This document shows, piece after piece, positions 30,930 through 41,845 of a stretch of DNA of 64,000 bases. The DNA comes from Chlorops oryzae (taxonomy: Eukaryota; Arthropoda; Insecta; Diptera; Chloropidae): the NCBI GenBank assembly GCA_020466095.1, contig CM035808.1, positions 70,631,274 to 70,695,273 of the forward strand. Reading direction: 5' to 3'. How positions within the stretch are numbered: position 1 is the stretch's first letter; each line of letters opens with the position of its first letter. The notes under the pieces were generated by a model. The model saw only the letters and a program-made list of their open reading frames with translations, had not been told where the DNA came from and searched no databases. The position numbers and the translations under genes are program-made.

Positions 30930-31660
30930 GTTCAAATTATTCGAATGTATTCTGCATATTTCTTACAAGCTCGACTTTAAGCGTTGGAGAGGGTTTAATG
31001 GTGATGCTTGCTCGAAAGAAAAACCAAACTTTGTCAACAATTTAGAGCCCAGCTTGGCCTGCTAGTTGATAAAGTAAGAACTGGCTATGGGACTTCCAAT
31101 AACGACAACACATCCAGAACCTTTTTGAACAACGTAAATGCAGTTGCAAGTATTACTGTTTCGACCAAATTTTATTCAAAAAGTTCTCTCTTACTCTAAA
31201 ATTGCTCGCTCCTGGGAGAGATATTAATGTCGAAAGTTTTGAGATCTTCTTAAAAGACGCGTAGGATATATATATCGCACACCCTCTTCTAAGGTGACAC
31301 AACTCAAAATTTCTAATTTTTCAGAAAACGCAAAAAACAAAATGCGTCGCAGTGTCAATCAAAGCAAGAAGAAATCCATTGACGGGGTATTTCAGCTTTT
31401 TATAATAGCCAAAACGGAATAGAATTTTTCGTGCAGATAGAGAGGTGAACAACGACCATGATCCATATGTTAACTCAAGATTGACGATTTTTGAAGTGTG
31501 TCACCCTAGAAGCAGGTGTGCGATATATCAAATTATTCTTAATACTATATGCCAGTTACGGTCCATAAGGTGCTATGTCATGGCATCAAAATAATAAAAC
31601 AAATTTCTCTGCCGATTGCTATGCTATCGGAAGATGCACTTGAAGCCCGCCATAAAGACT
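30930..31660 (+). pseudogene. Relic of a repeated arthropod ORF of unknown function, with MITE
   Basis: The plus strand encodes, with frameshifts, QLGLLVDKVRTGYGTSNNDN, then ITGVDQ-like and LLAPGRDINV-like blocks up to about 31258, and after the MITE YYMPVTVHKVLCHGIK and LPIAMLSEDALEARHKD up to a stop near 31655. I recall the pattern (fused to ...SEEAQEARNKDFK) from many uncharacterised, repeated arthropod proteins, but not a named family. This is the sequence into which element A was inserted at 30909. Confidence 0.5.
31271..31528. mobile_element. 258-bp MITE with 35-bp inverted ends
   Basis: Left end TATATCGCACACCCTCTTCT, right end nearly its reverse complement, about 30 of 35 bases matching and continuing to GGTGACACA. 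The bases around both ends are TATA, so a TA duplication is possible. It splits the ORF relic at 30930-31660. No coding capacity. Confidence 0.75.
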
Positions 31661-31936
31661 GACGAAGTGCAAGGCTATATAATGCCCGAAAATGTTCCAG
31701 TGAAGCAGCCAACAAAGAAATCCTTAAATGTTAATTCCTGTGTTCAGAGCCAACAATTGATTAATATAGAAAATCTAAGCAAAAAAAAAAAAAAAAAACA
31801 ATTCTCTGAAGAGGAAATAAAAGATTACATTTTGCCAGACAAAAATAATGAAATCGATTTTGAGAGCTCGTTTAACATCGACTTAGAGCAGATGCAGCTC
31901 TTCCGATTTAAGCGACATTTAAAATTTTTTTTTTAA
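31661..31936 (+). other. Unrecognised open frame
   Basis: A frame (106 residues counted from 31616) contains a Lys run, FSEEEIKDYILPDKNNEIDF and a second DYILP-like repeat of an earlier GYIMPENVP. It may be the C-terminal part of the relic to its left in another frame. I cannot assign it. Confidence 0.25.
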
Positions 31937-32977
31937 TTTTTAATTTTTTTTATAATTTTTTATATTTGATTTTAGTAACTAAGATATTAGTTAATAGAAA
32001 CGGTTATTAGAAACACAAAGATAAAACTTAAATTATCCATTATTGACATTGCCTTATTTAAGGAACAAAAAAAAAAAAAAAAAGTGTGGTGGTCTGGGGG
32101 CGGAGGGGGTTTTAGAATTATGAAGAGTGTAAAGAGAACGGAGAAATGCTCCATATCAAACGAAAGGGGAAAAATATACACTTTCAAACGATCCCGAATG
32201 ACGGAAACTGTGAAACCGGATTTAAAGCTTATGTTATAACTTCGGTGTGAGTTTTGTCTTTGCATTTCGCTGTTTTCGCCACTTCGTATTTCTGGCTTGG
32301 GAGGAAATAGGATCCTTGCTTTAAATTTTTAAACTAAATACATGTTTAGATTTTATGGAAAAATATAAAAATTATTATTTTCTATAATTTTTCATTGATT
32401 TTGCGGGGGTCTTATAATCAAGTCTTTCCCAAACTTAGAGTGGGCGTTATTCAAAAAGTGGGCGTGGAATCCAAAAATTGCAAATTGTTCCTCTATTGGA
32501 GGTGACAAATAATGCCGCATTTTAAGTCCCTAGGTTCAAAAATTACTATTTTAGAAAATCCTGGTATATGCGGGGAGATTGTGGTTCGATTTTCAAAGTT
32601 TTTTCAAAATTTCTTAATTTCATGCAAATAAACTTCCATACCAAATTTCAATGCTCTAGGACAAATCCTTTTCTTAGCCACAAAATGTATGGAGTCGCGA
32701 CACTGTGGGGCGTGCGAAATAAGACAGTTTGTTTCTTGCATGCGATTTCTTTGACTAAGGAGAGTTTGAATACTCAAAAAAAAAAAAAAAACGAAAGGGA
32801 AATCATTCATTGGTGCACTCAGGGACTGAAAATAACAGTTTCAATGTCTTTCAAAATTTGAAAAAGCAAGGACAAAAAATTGTCGCACAGAAATCTTTTC
32901 GATGTCATTGTGATCTTCAGGACATTCTCTATACGAATCCGGGATGCATTTTATTTTCCTAACTTTTTTAGAAAAAG
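31937..32977. other. Unassigned stretch
   Basis: AT-rich, with A-runs near 32070 and 32777 and fragments such as GTGGGCGTGG near 32460 that recur in fly dispersed repeats. No coding region that I would defend. Confidence 0.4.
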
Positions 32978-33512
32978 TCCAATATTTACTGGTAAATACT
33001 GACTTTTATTTTTTCAGTTAAACGATAACAGCTAAGCTGGGCTAAATATTTTTTTTGGGAAAAATAAAAGGCTTTTGCGAAATAACAAATAAACCGTTAT
33101 TCCAATTTCAATATATTTGATACCAATTGATAGGTCTCAGTTTCTATAATCCAAAAATACATCTGTGGTCTTATAGAAGAGTAGCTTAAGTCGACTTAAG
33201 CTTAAAATGAGTTAATAATACCACTGGATTCCCTCCAAAGAGCCGCATCTTTAGGTAAAACCCTTGTCTCCGTAACATTCTTCTAGAAAAAGTGGTTAAC
33301 ACAGAAACGTACAATGATTATCGAACTATGTATATATTTGGATTCTAGAAACTGAGACCTATCAATTGGTTAAAAATATTATTAAATTGGAGTAACGGTT
33401 TATTTGTTATTTGGCAAAGCCTTTTATTTTTGCAAAAAAAAAATATTTGGCCCAGTTTTACTGTTAGTGTTTGACTGAAAAAATAAAAGTTAATATTTTA
33501 CAGTAATTTTTT
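32978..33512. repeat. Foldback element with arms of nearly 200 bp
   Basis: The left arm (about 32978-33175) is repeated in inverted form at about 33335-33512, with shared blocks AATAACAAATAAACCGTTA, CAATTGATAGGTCTCAGTTT and GACTTTTATTTTTTCAGT. Identity by eye is 85-90 percent. The 160-bp centre is unrelated. No coding region; a foldback or long-TIR transposon of unknown class. Confidence 0.75.
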
Positions 33513-34667
33513 TAAATAAAATACAAGTCAAAAAAAAACTTTTTTTTGTATTTTTTACTATAAAAGTCATAACTGGTTCGGTCCCTGGGTGCACTGGCTA
33601 GCCTGTTGAAATAAAAAAAATTATACAACTTCGTTTTGACCATTTATTTTATTTGCGTCTTGCCAAATTGATAGGTGTACTACCTAACCGGCTAAATTAA
33701 ATCTGGACAATCTTAAAACGATTTGAATTCTGTTATTGCAATAAAATTTACGTGGAAGGTTGGTTGTATAGGTTAGTGTTTGGAATTTAATCAAAAAAAT
33801 TTCATTTTATGCGATCAGCAAAAACTATATTGTACAAAAGCATTTGCATGTTAAAGCATTAACCCCTTCTCGCATACGAAGTCATATATGCACGCAAAAG
33901 TTTATAATTTTTTCCTTGACAGATGAAAAATCCTGTACTTAAAACAAAACCGAAATCCAAATAAGCATGGCATTAACTAACGGAATCTTAGTAGATTTCG
34001 TTTGACATATGGCCGTATTCCACATTATATGATCTTTTGTCTAACATTTGTCATTGAGACGAATTAAAAAAAAAAAATTATCACATTTGAAATTTGTTAT
34101 AACACTGCTCGACAGCAATTTTGCACTATTGATAAAACCAATTTTTTCTGTAGTAGTTTTCTGCGGTGATCACGAAAATCGCCATAAAAAATAATCCTAT
34201 AATGTAGTTATCGAGATATTATCGATAAACGATTTTTTGGATTTTTACAAAAGGTGGTCCAATTCAAATGTCTATAACTTTTGACCCTTTGGTCCATTTA
34301 AAATTATAAAATCCCCGTAATAGAAGAGACTTCGGCCTATGATACTTCGGTAGGAAGATTTTATCTCTGACTGTCCGTTTTAGTGGTGCGAGCTAAAATG
34401 TGAAGTTAAAATTTTATTTTTTTGCAAAATTTCAAAATTTATCGGCATTCAAATGGTTAAAAATACATTAAAAACAAAAGTAATCTAGTACAAGTGACAA
34501 CCCTAGTAAAGAACATTCAATACGCTTTCAAAAAAGTCCTTCCATTTCAAAATCGGTCAAAAAATAAATTATTATTTCCAATTTTAGTAAAAAATGCCAA
34601 TTCACTAAGAAATTGATTTGATGTGATTTTTTCATGAAAAACAAACAGGTATTCTTTACCAAAAATT
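33513..34667. other. Unassigned stretch
   Basis: AT-rich. Contains an inverted run near 34198-34226 (ATCGAGATATTATCGATAA). I see no genes or element ends. Confidence 0.4.
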
Positions 34668-35060
34668 TCAATTCATAAAAATTGGGCCGCCACTTCGCCG
34701 CTTGTATGTTTGTGGGTTCGTCTCTCGAATGAGGCCCCAGCAATAATCGGCCATCATTCCGATTCCCCATTGGCCTTGATAGCGCTGTTCTATAGCTATC
34801 ATTTCTTGGTGCATTCTTTCCCCCTGCTCGTCACTCTCTGCACCTAAATTCTCAGGGAAGAAATTTAAATGAGAATTTAAAAAATGCATTTCAAGTGACA
34901 TTGTTGAGTGACATAGAAGTTGATCGCAATTCGAACACCAGGTTTCATATACGTTCAGTATCTCTGCCTGCGCTCTGCCCGCGCTCTGCTTTCGATTTGA
35001 TGCATAATCGAAACTTTGCAAACTAGTTGGAAAAACCAACTTTGAACAAATCGAACGCAT
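34668..35060 (-). pseudogene. Fragment of an uncharacterised repeated arthropod protein
   Basis: 130 residues. The core reads SLEMHFLNSHLNFFPENLG, SDEQGERMHQEM, then RYQGQWGIGMMADYCW. I recognise (S)DE(H/Q)GERFHQ..ME.RYQG.W...MMADYCW from many repeated, uncharacterised arthropod proteins. Function unknown to me. The upstream start is uncertain and the C-terminus is short, so it is likely a fragment. Confidence 0.5.
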
Positions 35061-35417
35061 CGAATTCTATTTATATTTTATTGACAATCATTATACGATT
35101 TGGTTTTCTTTAATTGAATTTGGGGTTGCAGTTAATTTGTGGAGTGTTGCGAAAGTTAAGGTTAACAAATTTGAGGTACGCTACGGTAGGCATTGGTCGC
35201 ATATACGCACTGCGGTTGCCGTTTTATAACTTGTATTGTTCCTTTTCGGCCGAGGTTTTTATCTCTTTTTCATAAACAGGCATCCAGTTCACATCAAAAG
35301 CCGGCGATAATTTAAGTCGCTCTCATTTTTTACGGTGAATTTGATCGAGCTTGCATTGAATTCTTCGGACAGTCATCTCGTTAGAATCGGGTTTCGTGAT
35401 CAACATCCGTAAACAAT
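35061..35417 (+). other. Leader upstream of BEL fragment E
   Basis: No ORF. It leads directly to the gag start of E and is less AT-rich than its left flank, so it is probably element leader or LTR. I could not find a second copy that would define an LTR. Confidence 0.35.
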
Positions 35418-36554
35418 ATGGATCCCTTACGACATTTTCACTCCGCGGTAGCTGAGCTCAAGAACATGTGCGATGCAGCCATGAACAGCGATCCAATGAA
35501 TCAAAGCGAGCAATTGCTGGAGATTAAAATCGAACAACTGATGTACGACTGGAATGAAGTGCGTCAAACGTATCGAGCAGCGGTCATTAAAGGAGCCTGG
35601 AGTCCAGAGGCGGCCGATTCAGCGGAAATTAGTTATCACGAGTGTTGCGATCTTCAGATGATAGCCAGAGCTAAGCTTCAAGAGCTGTTACGAGAAATCA
35701 CCCCCCAGCATCCATCGCTGACGAGCACTCGGGTAACTCCTCCACCTAACGACTTTCATGGAGAAGACAATTTCATCAGGGTACCACCGTGTGATACTGA
35801 AGTTTTTGCTGGTGGCTATAGTGAATGGCCAGCATTTCGAGACATGTTCACCGCGGTTTACGTCAATCACCCTCGGCTGCCACCAGTGCAAAAGTTATAC
35901 CATCTTCGCAGCAAGACGACGGGAGCAGCGGGTGCTATCGTTAAAGGCTATCCGCTGTGTGGCGACAACTTTACGAATGCGTGGGAGGCTCTTAAGGCGC
36001 GATATGAGAACAAACGCATACTCGTCGATCATCAATTAAAAAATTTATTCGACCTGCCTGCTATCCAAGATGAAACGCCGGAAGGAATCCTGCGCATACA
36101 AACAACCGTCAACGATTGCCTCAAAATGCTGAAGAGTCATGAAGTCGTGGATATTTTGGATGCCCTGCTCGTTCATTTCTGTTCCAGGCGTCTTCCGGCG
36201 CAAACGATCGCCCATTGGGAGCAGTCATTGGCGTCACATCGAGAGGCGCCAACGTGGCCACAAATGAATGCCTTTTTGACTAAGCGATATCAAGTTGTTG
36301 AACGCCTTTCCAGCTTTAATGCATTGGAGGCTCCCCATCCCGCTGTAAAACCCGATATTATGCCTAAATTACTACGACCTGGAGTCAAAATGAATGTCGG
36401 AGGGAGTCTCGTAGCACAAAATTCAGTGCTCGGGTGGTATTTAAGTGGGCCCATCGCCAGCGAATCCACCGAAGCGTTTACGACGCAGGTCTCTTTCGCA
36501 GACACCCATGAGTCGCTCTCCGAGCTACTCAAATCGTTTTGGGAACAAGAATAG
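35418..36554 (+). CDS. gag: BEL/Pao element E: Gag fused to the end of protease
   Basis: 378 residues starting MDPLRHFHSAV. It has a helical N-terminus and a DUF1759-type capsid core (VFAGGYSEWPAFRDMF, then YENKRILVDHQL, HWEQSLASHREAPTW) to about residue 310. It then jumps, with no zinc knuckle and no protease active site, to VGGSLVAQNSVLGWYLSGPI, the end of the protease domain. So about 400-500 residues have been lost in frame. GC content is higher than in neighbours. It could still make a Gag-like protein without cutting activity. Confidence 0.75.
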   Translation: MDPLRHFHSAVAELKNMCDAAMNSDPMNQSEQLLEIKIEQLMYDWNEVRQTYRAAVIKGAWSPEAADSAEISYHECCDLQMIARAKLQELLREITPQHPSLTSTRVTPPPNDFHGEDNFIRVPPCDTEVFAGGYSEWPAFRDMFTAVYVNHPRLPPVQKLYHLRSKTTGAAGAIVKGYPLCGDNFTNAWEALKARYENKRILVDHQLKNLFDLPAIQDETPEGILRIQTTVNDCLKMLKSHEVVDILDALLVHFCSRRLPAQTIAHWEQSLASHREAPTWPQMNAFLTKRYQVVERLSSFNALEAPHPAVKPDIMPKLLRPGVKMNVGGSLVAQNSVLGWYLSGPIASESTEAFTTQVSFADTHESLSELLKSFWEQE

Positions 36555-37171
36555 GTTCCACATTCCCCTCCGCCTCTTTCAGGGAACTTTTTTTGTGAAG
36601 AGCTTTATGCTCAAACCACCGTTAAGAATTCCGAAGGTAGATGTGTCGTGCGTCTACCATTTAAGATCGAATTTTCTAAAGCCGCTCCTTGCTTGGACTC
36701 GTCGCGATTTGGAGCGCTGACGCAATACAGCAGCTTGAAGAAAAGGCTCGCACGGCAGCCACTTATGCTCGACGCCTTTAATTCAGTGATCAAGCCCGAG
36801 AGTACATCCACGAAGATACGAATCGTTTTCAACGCTATCCAAAAGACCTCTTCCTCCTTATCGCTGAACGATGTGGTTTATGTTGGAGCGGTGCTGCAAG
36901 CGTATCTGGCCCTTCGTATGATCAGCTGTGCATTCGTCATCCAGCCGTTCGATCCAGGAGGATTTTCCTCCTGGATTTTCGCTATCGAGGTGTCGACGCG
37001 AGTTTTCCAACTCACGCCGCTGGTCCTGATCGCAACACCTCCCCCTCCCCCTTTTCATTTATTGTTCACTATCTTCTCAACAATATCGCCTCCGCCTTCT
37101 CCTACCGACGTCGCCATGGCCCAAACCAATTGTCTAGCAGACGCGAACTGGATTGAGAAATTTATTGCGTA
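36555..37171 (+). pseudogene. BEL/Pao element E: reverse transcriptase N-terminal remnant
   Basis: After a stop at 36554 the plus strand continues with ELFFCEELYAQTTVKNSEG, VVRLPFKIEF and, in frame, KIRIVFNAIQKTSSSLSLND, the start of the BEL reverse transcriptase. The match ends near 36900; no catalytic motif follows. Remnant only. Confidence 0.6.
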
Positions 37172-38680
37172 GCGCAAGGCGGACAGTATGTTCGTTCTTC
37201 ACCACAGCTACCGCCGTTCGATAGCCGAGCCCTTAGAGTTAGGCGAGAATCGAACTAATCAAATACCTTTTTGTCCAACAGCACTAGATCGAGCGACGAC
37301 GACGACTTGTGTTTGAATCGGTTTGGTGCTCGCTAGAAAAACGGTCGTCGAAAAAAAACCTCTTCGCGTGAACAATCCGCCCGCGCGCCGCAAAAACAAG
37401 TAAAACCCAAAATATAAAATCAAAAAAAAGAACGACAACAAACGTATATATAAAGTCAAAATTTGAAGTAAAACAAAACCAAAAACAAAAAAAAAAAAAA
37501 AAGTGAATTCCAATTAGCCATAATAGCACGCCAAGAAGGCAATTTTCCGTTATTTTGTTTTTCCTTAATCAAACTCGCCACGAAGGCAAATTATAATTTT
37601 TTAACATTTTTTTTGAAGTGTAAGTCAAACGGTGTAATCCCGAGCGATCCGAGTCGTGCAACCGCCGTTCTCCCAATTAATAAAAAACCACGAACGTCGT
37701 CCAGCTCAGCCCGGCAGACAAAAAGGTAGGTGCTTACTATCTCCATCTCTTACTCCAACACATAGTGATCCCGACGTGAACTCCTTCTGATTTCGTCGTC
37801 AATAAACGCGAAAAAATTGTATTCGATTAAAAACTCTAAATTCCAGTTTCAAAATAAATTTCATATTTAGTTAGTCGAGAATAAAATCATTTTATTGTAC
37901 CGAAGTCAAAACTCTTTCAGCTCGGGCTTATGAAAGTATTACTGTTCGACAGTAGTTATATCCCTGGAGGGCGATCAAAAGCTGGACAGCGAAAATTAGA
38001 GCAGATCTGGTCTTTAAAGAAGGACTACTACAAGTGATCAACAGATCAACAAACAAACGTTTTTCATACACAATACACATTGTTCGCATATATTTATCAC
38101 GCGTAATAGAAGAGTTCAATAGCCTTTTCAGACTAGCAGCTAAATCTAGATTTAGAGCCAACTTTTGCATTTATCCGTGTTTTTAAATGCATTTCGGGCC
38201 TGCTAAATGCAGAGATATATTCTGAATTTATGACGAATTCGCTGCAACAGTGGCGAGAAAAGTACGAAATATAATTTAGTTCTAGGCAACCCGAGCCCAA
38301 ACAGCTATTTGACGCCTGCCAAAAATTGTAAAAATCAAGAAAAATGTCTTTACAAGAAATGAAAAACCCCAATGTGTTAATAAAAACTATCTTCCTCCTC
38401 TTTAAATATGACATTACCTCTATTTTGAGAAGCTCCCTTCTATCCATTTTTTCCTTGTTTTTAAAGACATTCAAAAATAATGAGGCCAATTTTATAGTTA
38501 GTCTACACAGGACTACCACTTCTATCCAAAAACGGCACAGAATTTGCTGGAATTGTTTTACTTAAATAAGAAAGAATATTACTATTGATTTATGAATTAT
38601 GTTTATATATATTGGGTAAAATATATTTTATTTGATGTTGCAATACGGGATCAAAACTGTCTTTACGGGACGGTTCCGAA
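37172..38680. other. Unassigned stretch between BEL relics E and F
   Basis: Contains CG-rich tracts near 37285-37385 and A-runs near 37485. I found no LTR pair. Probably the 3' sequence of E and the 5' sequence of F. Confidence 0.35.
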
Positions 38681-39841
38681 GAATGCCGGACGGTTGGCCG
38701 CCTTATTCAACAAACGAAACACTTCACTTAAATGCAGAATGGTGCTTAATGCAAATAGGTGTAGTCTGAGAGTGTATTTTTGGCAACTGTACTTAGCGCG
38801 TTAAATACTGCTTTTATTTGCTAGTCTGAAAAGCCGGTCAATGATGATTACTTCACAAAAGACGAATGTACCCAAACAGGTGGAGGTGGTGGAGACCTTC
38901 GAAGAGCAATCAGAGAAAGAAATTATAGGACTTCAAGACTTCAGCTTCACAAAAGCGCTCAGGAACAAGACAAAAAATGTTCCTACCTCAAATAAAACAA
39001 TTACTCAAAAGGAAAACTGGCATTCTGATAGTGAACAGAGAGCTGCAACGGATACATAGTGTTTGTGTACACTCGAGTGTGTGGATCAGATTTGGTTTGA
39101 ATCAAACCCTTTAGTACAACAATCGTAATGTCTCGTGTGCGCATGAGTTCAACACGAGCATGTTGTGCGCTAAACTCGAGTTCTTTTCATACACTCTGTT
39201 CGGGTTCGAGTGTTTTTAAGTCGTGCATACCCAATAAACTCGAGTGCATCTCGAGTGTGTTATCTACGTTTTTCTACAGAAAAATATGTATGAGAGAGCT
39301 GCAACGCACACGGAACTTTGGTGTAAATTAGTCATATTTGAGCAGGCCCACATATGTACATACGCACATACACCTTTATTCTCCGCATTTGACTCTGATA
39401 TTTTCCCCTTGTTCTGTTTCTATACCCATAGAACTCGAGTTGAACTCGAGTTTGAGTGGTTTTTTCGGATCAGTTTGCGTATAACATACCCGAAATGAGA
39501 GTCTGAATACACGTACAACAAAATTCGAGTTAGGTGCTCGAACTCGAAAATAAGATTTCGCGTGTGCAACTCGATCGAACACATAGCTGCGGAGTTTGAT
39601 ATTCGACGTGTTCTGAATTTTCAGCAAGGGTGTTCGAACATGCTCGAGCACACTCAAAGCAGTTCTCTGATAGTGAAACAACGACCATTGATGTCTTCCC
39701 TTTCAAGACTGCTTCAGGGTAGAGCAGTTAACGAGTCTCCAGTACATGGAATTAATGCAATATGCAAACTCTATGACCACATTCAACAAACAAACTTTGA
39801 AATAAACGAGCATGTCGATGATCCAACACAACAGGGACTGG
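38681..39841 (+). pseudogene. gag: Element F gag, N-terminal part (split by hAT)
   Basis: With frameshifts, EKPVNDDYFTKDE near 38830 corresponds to NRPIDHEYFKNDYF of element D. Next to the hAT element the frame reads LLKRKTGILIV and, on the other side, KQRPLMSSLSRLLQ, then LYDHIQQTNFEINEHVDDPT, matching RRQNSMMDSLQRLI and LWENIQNLHFQVSEL of D. The piece ends at 39841, where B is inserted. Confidence 0.6.
39036..39669. mobile_element. Non-autonomous hobo-like hAT element
   Basis: 634 bp. Left end CAGAGAGCTGC, right end GCAGTTCTCTG, the latter a reverse-complement match to the 12-bp end of hobo (CAGAGAACTGCA). A perfect 8-bp duplication ATAGTGAA flanks it (39028-39035 and 39670-39677). Inside are many CTCGAG/ACTCGAGT motifs, which look like subterminal transposase-binding repeats. 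No transposase. It sits in the gag of BEL element F. Confidence 0.88.
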
Positions 39842-40465
39842 TGTTGTAAGATAACATATGGTAAAACATTATTTTGCACTGCACAACATTTTAACCTAGC
39901 ATTGTCGGGCAATACTTTAAATTTCTTTCACTCTTTTCTTTTACGTTTTATTTTGCCAATGCACTAAGAAGCAATTGTCTCAGTCATAAATGCCTCGAAC
40001 AATTGCTTACATTCAAAAAACGCACAAGCTGCAATATGCACACACGCCGGCAATGGTCAGCCCTTGCCCTTCGTTTTTTTGACGAAAAGCGATACCAATA
40101 AAAAAAAGGTACAAGTAAGCATGCATGTTTCACATGAAATATGAACCCATTACAATTCAATGACATCGAATTGTTTTGGATTGATTTTTCCAACGCAGCT
40201 AAAATTTCTTAAAATAAAACAAAGAGTCCATATGTTTCTTCAGCACTTTCGCGCTGTTAAAATTAGTATATAAGCTATGCTATTTTGTACTAGAAAGCAG
40301 ACTAAGACTTCAACTAAATAAAGCAAGACGGATACTAGCTCACGCCGTATACCGGTCCACTTCTAACAAACATCTTAGTCTTTTTATGCCGAAAAAGTTA
40401 ATTCAGAAGAATTAACTTGGGATTGATCCTGGCTTCTCTGCTAACGTTCAGGACCGAACGTTACA
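39842..40465 (+). repeat. 5' LTR of element B
   Basis: Begins TGTTGTAAGATAAC, ends GAACGTTACA. It holds 21 bp (after AACATATG) that the 3' LTR lacks. TATATAAG at 40269 is a possible TATA-like signal. Confidence 0.93.
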
Positions 40466-40787
40466 TGGCGATCCTGGCCACGTCGAGCCGATCCTGAAAG
40501 AAAAACTGAAGATCCCGGTCCCACTCGACAAACGGTTTCGGCGAAATGATTAGAAGATCCTCCCGAACAACTGTGAACTGAAAAGAGGTCCCGCATTAAA
40601 ACAGCCTTACCTGAAGACCTAATGAAGAACATCCTGCCACACCTGGTATCCATAACAATGAGCAATAATCCTGCCCAAAGACGATAAAATCCAGTCTGAC
40701 GAAATCATAAGGCTGCAAAAAGAATTCCGCCGAGGAAGACTGATAATTTAAAGCAACCGAACTTAAACAAATAACACCAAAATACTG
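40466..40787 (+). other. Primer-binding site and leader of element B
   Basis: The PBS TGGCGATCCTGGCCACG starts at 40466, right at the LTR edge. The leader then repeats GATCCT or GATCCC motifs several times, spaced irregularly, at the place where G and A carry repeats. Confidence 0.75.
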
Positions 40788-41126
40788 ATGAAAATCCCGC
40801 TAGAAGAGGCCCTCAGAGATCCTGCAGCTGGCCCAAGGCCAATTTCTATAGAAGTCTGTAAAAAGAGACAACATAAGTCTTCTCCGGCAGTAAACAAAAC
40901 AGAAGATCCCACGAGAATCCCGGTGGTACGTCCTCCCAAAAGACGCGGGGGAAAAATCAGCAATGCAATAAGAAGACGAGCATTCCTCAAATACGAGCTA
41001 ATGCAACCAACGAGAGCATCCTGGAAGAAAGAAGTAGCAAAAACGGAAATCCACAACATTGAGGAACACCTCAAAATATTGAAGCACCGAAGGATGACCG
41101 AAGCAGCCCGCCCCAGAAGACATTGA
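40788..41126 (+). CDS. Leader ORF-alpha of element B: small basic protein
   Basis: 112 residues, starting MKIPLEEALRDPAAGPRP. It shares this block and IPVVRPPKRRGGK near residue 45, followed by an Arg-rich helix, with the ORFs of A and G. The C-terminal third, with a helix around EEHLKILKHRR, resembles the end of the G protein (NKHLKIFL). The ORF is intact although pol of this element is full of stops. It is the first ORF after the PBS. Function unknown; nucleic-acid binding is a guess. Confidence 0.65.
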   Translation: MKIPLEEALRDPAAGPRPISIEVCKKRQHKSSPAVNKTEDPTRIPVVRPPKRRGGKISNAIRRRAFLKYELMQPTRASWKKEVAKTEIHNIEEHLKILKHRRMTEAARPRRH

Positions 41127-41328
41127 CAACAAGTTCTATTGCGATTTCGCAAGAACGCCCGCATTATTTTATCACAATTGCGACTTCGCATGTGAAAGCT
41201 AAATTTTTTTTTGCTCCTTCTTCTCAAACTTGCATTATATAGAATCACTAAAAAAAAAAAAATAAAAAAAAATCATTAAACTTTGCATTGTATAAACTCA
41301 AAAAAAAAAAATAATTTTATATTCAATT

Positions 41329-41556
41329 ATGAAAACTAGGAAAAGTTCAATTTTATATATGGAAACCAATAGAGTAATATATAAGATGGTTAACGGCATA
41401 TGGTACTGGAAGCCGACCGATTTCCCACCCGATGCTCAATACCTATTAAAATTTGCAAAAGTTTCAGTCGAAAGCGTACCATACTTAGAGTATAACTTTG
41501 GATTTAATAATGATCCAAAATATGCAGTTAACCCGAGATATGCCAAATTCAAATAA
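41329..41556 (+). CDS. Small ORF of element B between ORF-alpha and ORF-beta
   Basis: 75 residues starting MKTRKSSILYMETNRV, with many aromatic residues (GIWYWKPTDFPPDAQYLL). No counterpart in A or G that I can see. No signal or membrane segment. It might be real or chance. Confidence 0.3.
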   Translation: MKTRKSSILYMETNRVIYKMVNGIWYWKPTDFPPDAQYLLKFAKVSVESVPYLEYNFGFNNDPKYAVNPRYAKFK

Positions 41557-41659
41557 ATTTTTATAAATCCAATATTAACAAAAAAAAAAATTATTAATAA
41601 AAATTTAAAATATATTCAAAACATCCAGCCTTTTATTCGAGCAATTCAAGTATTTCAAT

Positions 41660-41845
41660 ATGGGAGGTCAGGAATCAAAAATATCAGGCCCCAAGGCAAA
41701 CGTAATAAACGAAATCGATACCACTATCGGAACTTTTGATGGCGAAAAAATTGAACTTCTCCTATTAATATTAGTAATCATATCCTGTATTAAGCTAGCA
41801 TTAAAAATTTACCAAATACATAATAAAATAATAAAGAACAAGTAA
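41660..41845 (+). CDS. Leader ORF-beta of element B: possible myristoylated membrane protein
   Basis: 61 residues starting MGGQESKISG (Gly2, Ser6, Lys7 fit N-myristoylation), KANVINEI at 12-19, a transmembrane helix at about 31-47 (IELLLLILVIISCIKLAL) and the basic tail KIYQIHNKIIKNK. It matches the first 61 residues of the element A protein, which runs to 148. Here the stop falls exactly where the mini-me-like repeat begins, so the C-terminal part is lost. It lies upstream of gag, as in A and G. Confidence 0.6.
   Translation: MGGQESKISGPKANVINEIDTTIGTFDGEKIELLLLILVIISCIKLALKIYQIHNKIIKNK

Noticed and set aside
37259..37529. Two overlapping Phe-rich minus frames
   Set aside because: They are translations of A- and T-runs with no support.
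40763..41248. Minus-strand frame of 161 residues
   Set aside because: Antisense of ORF-alpha of element B.
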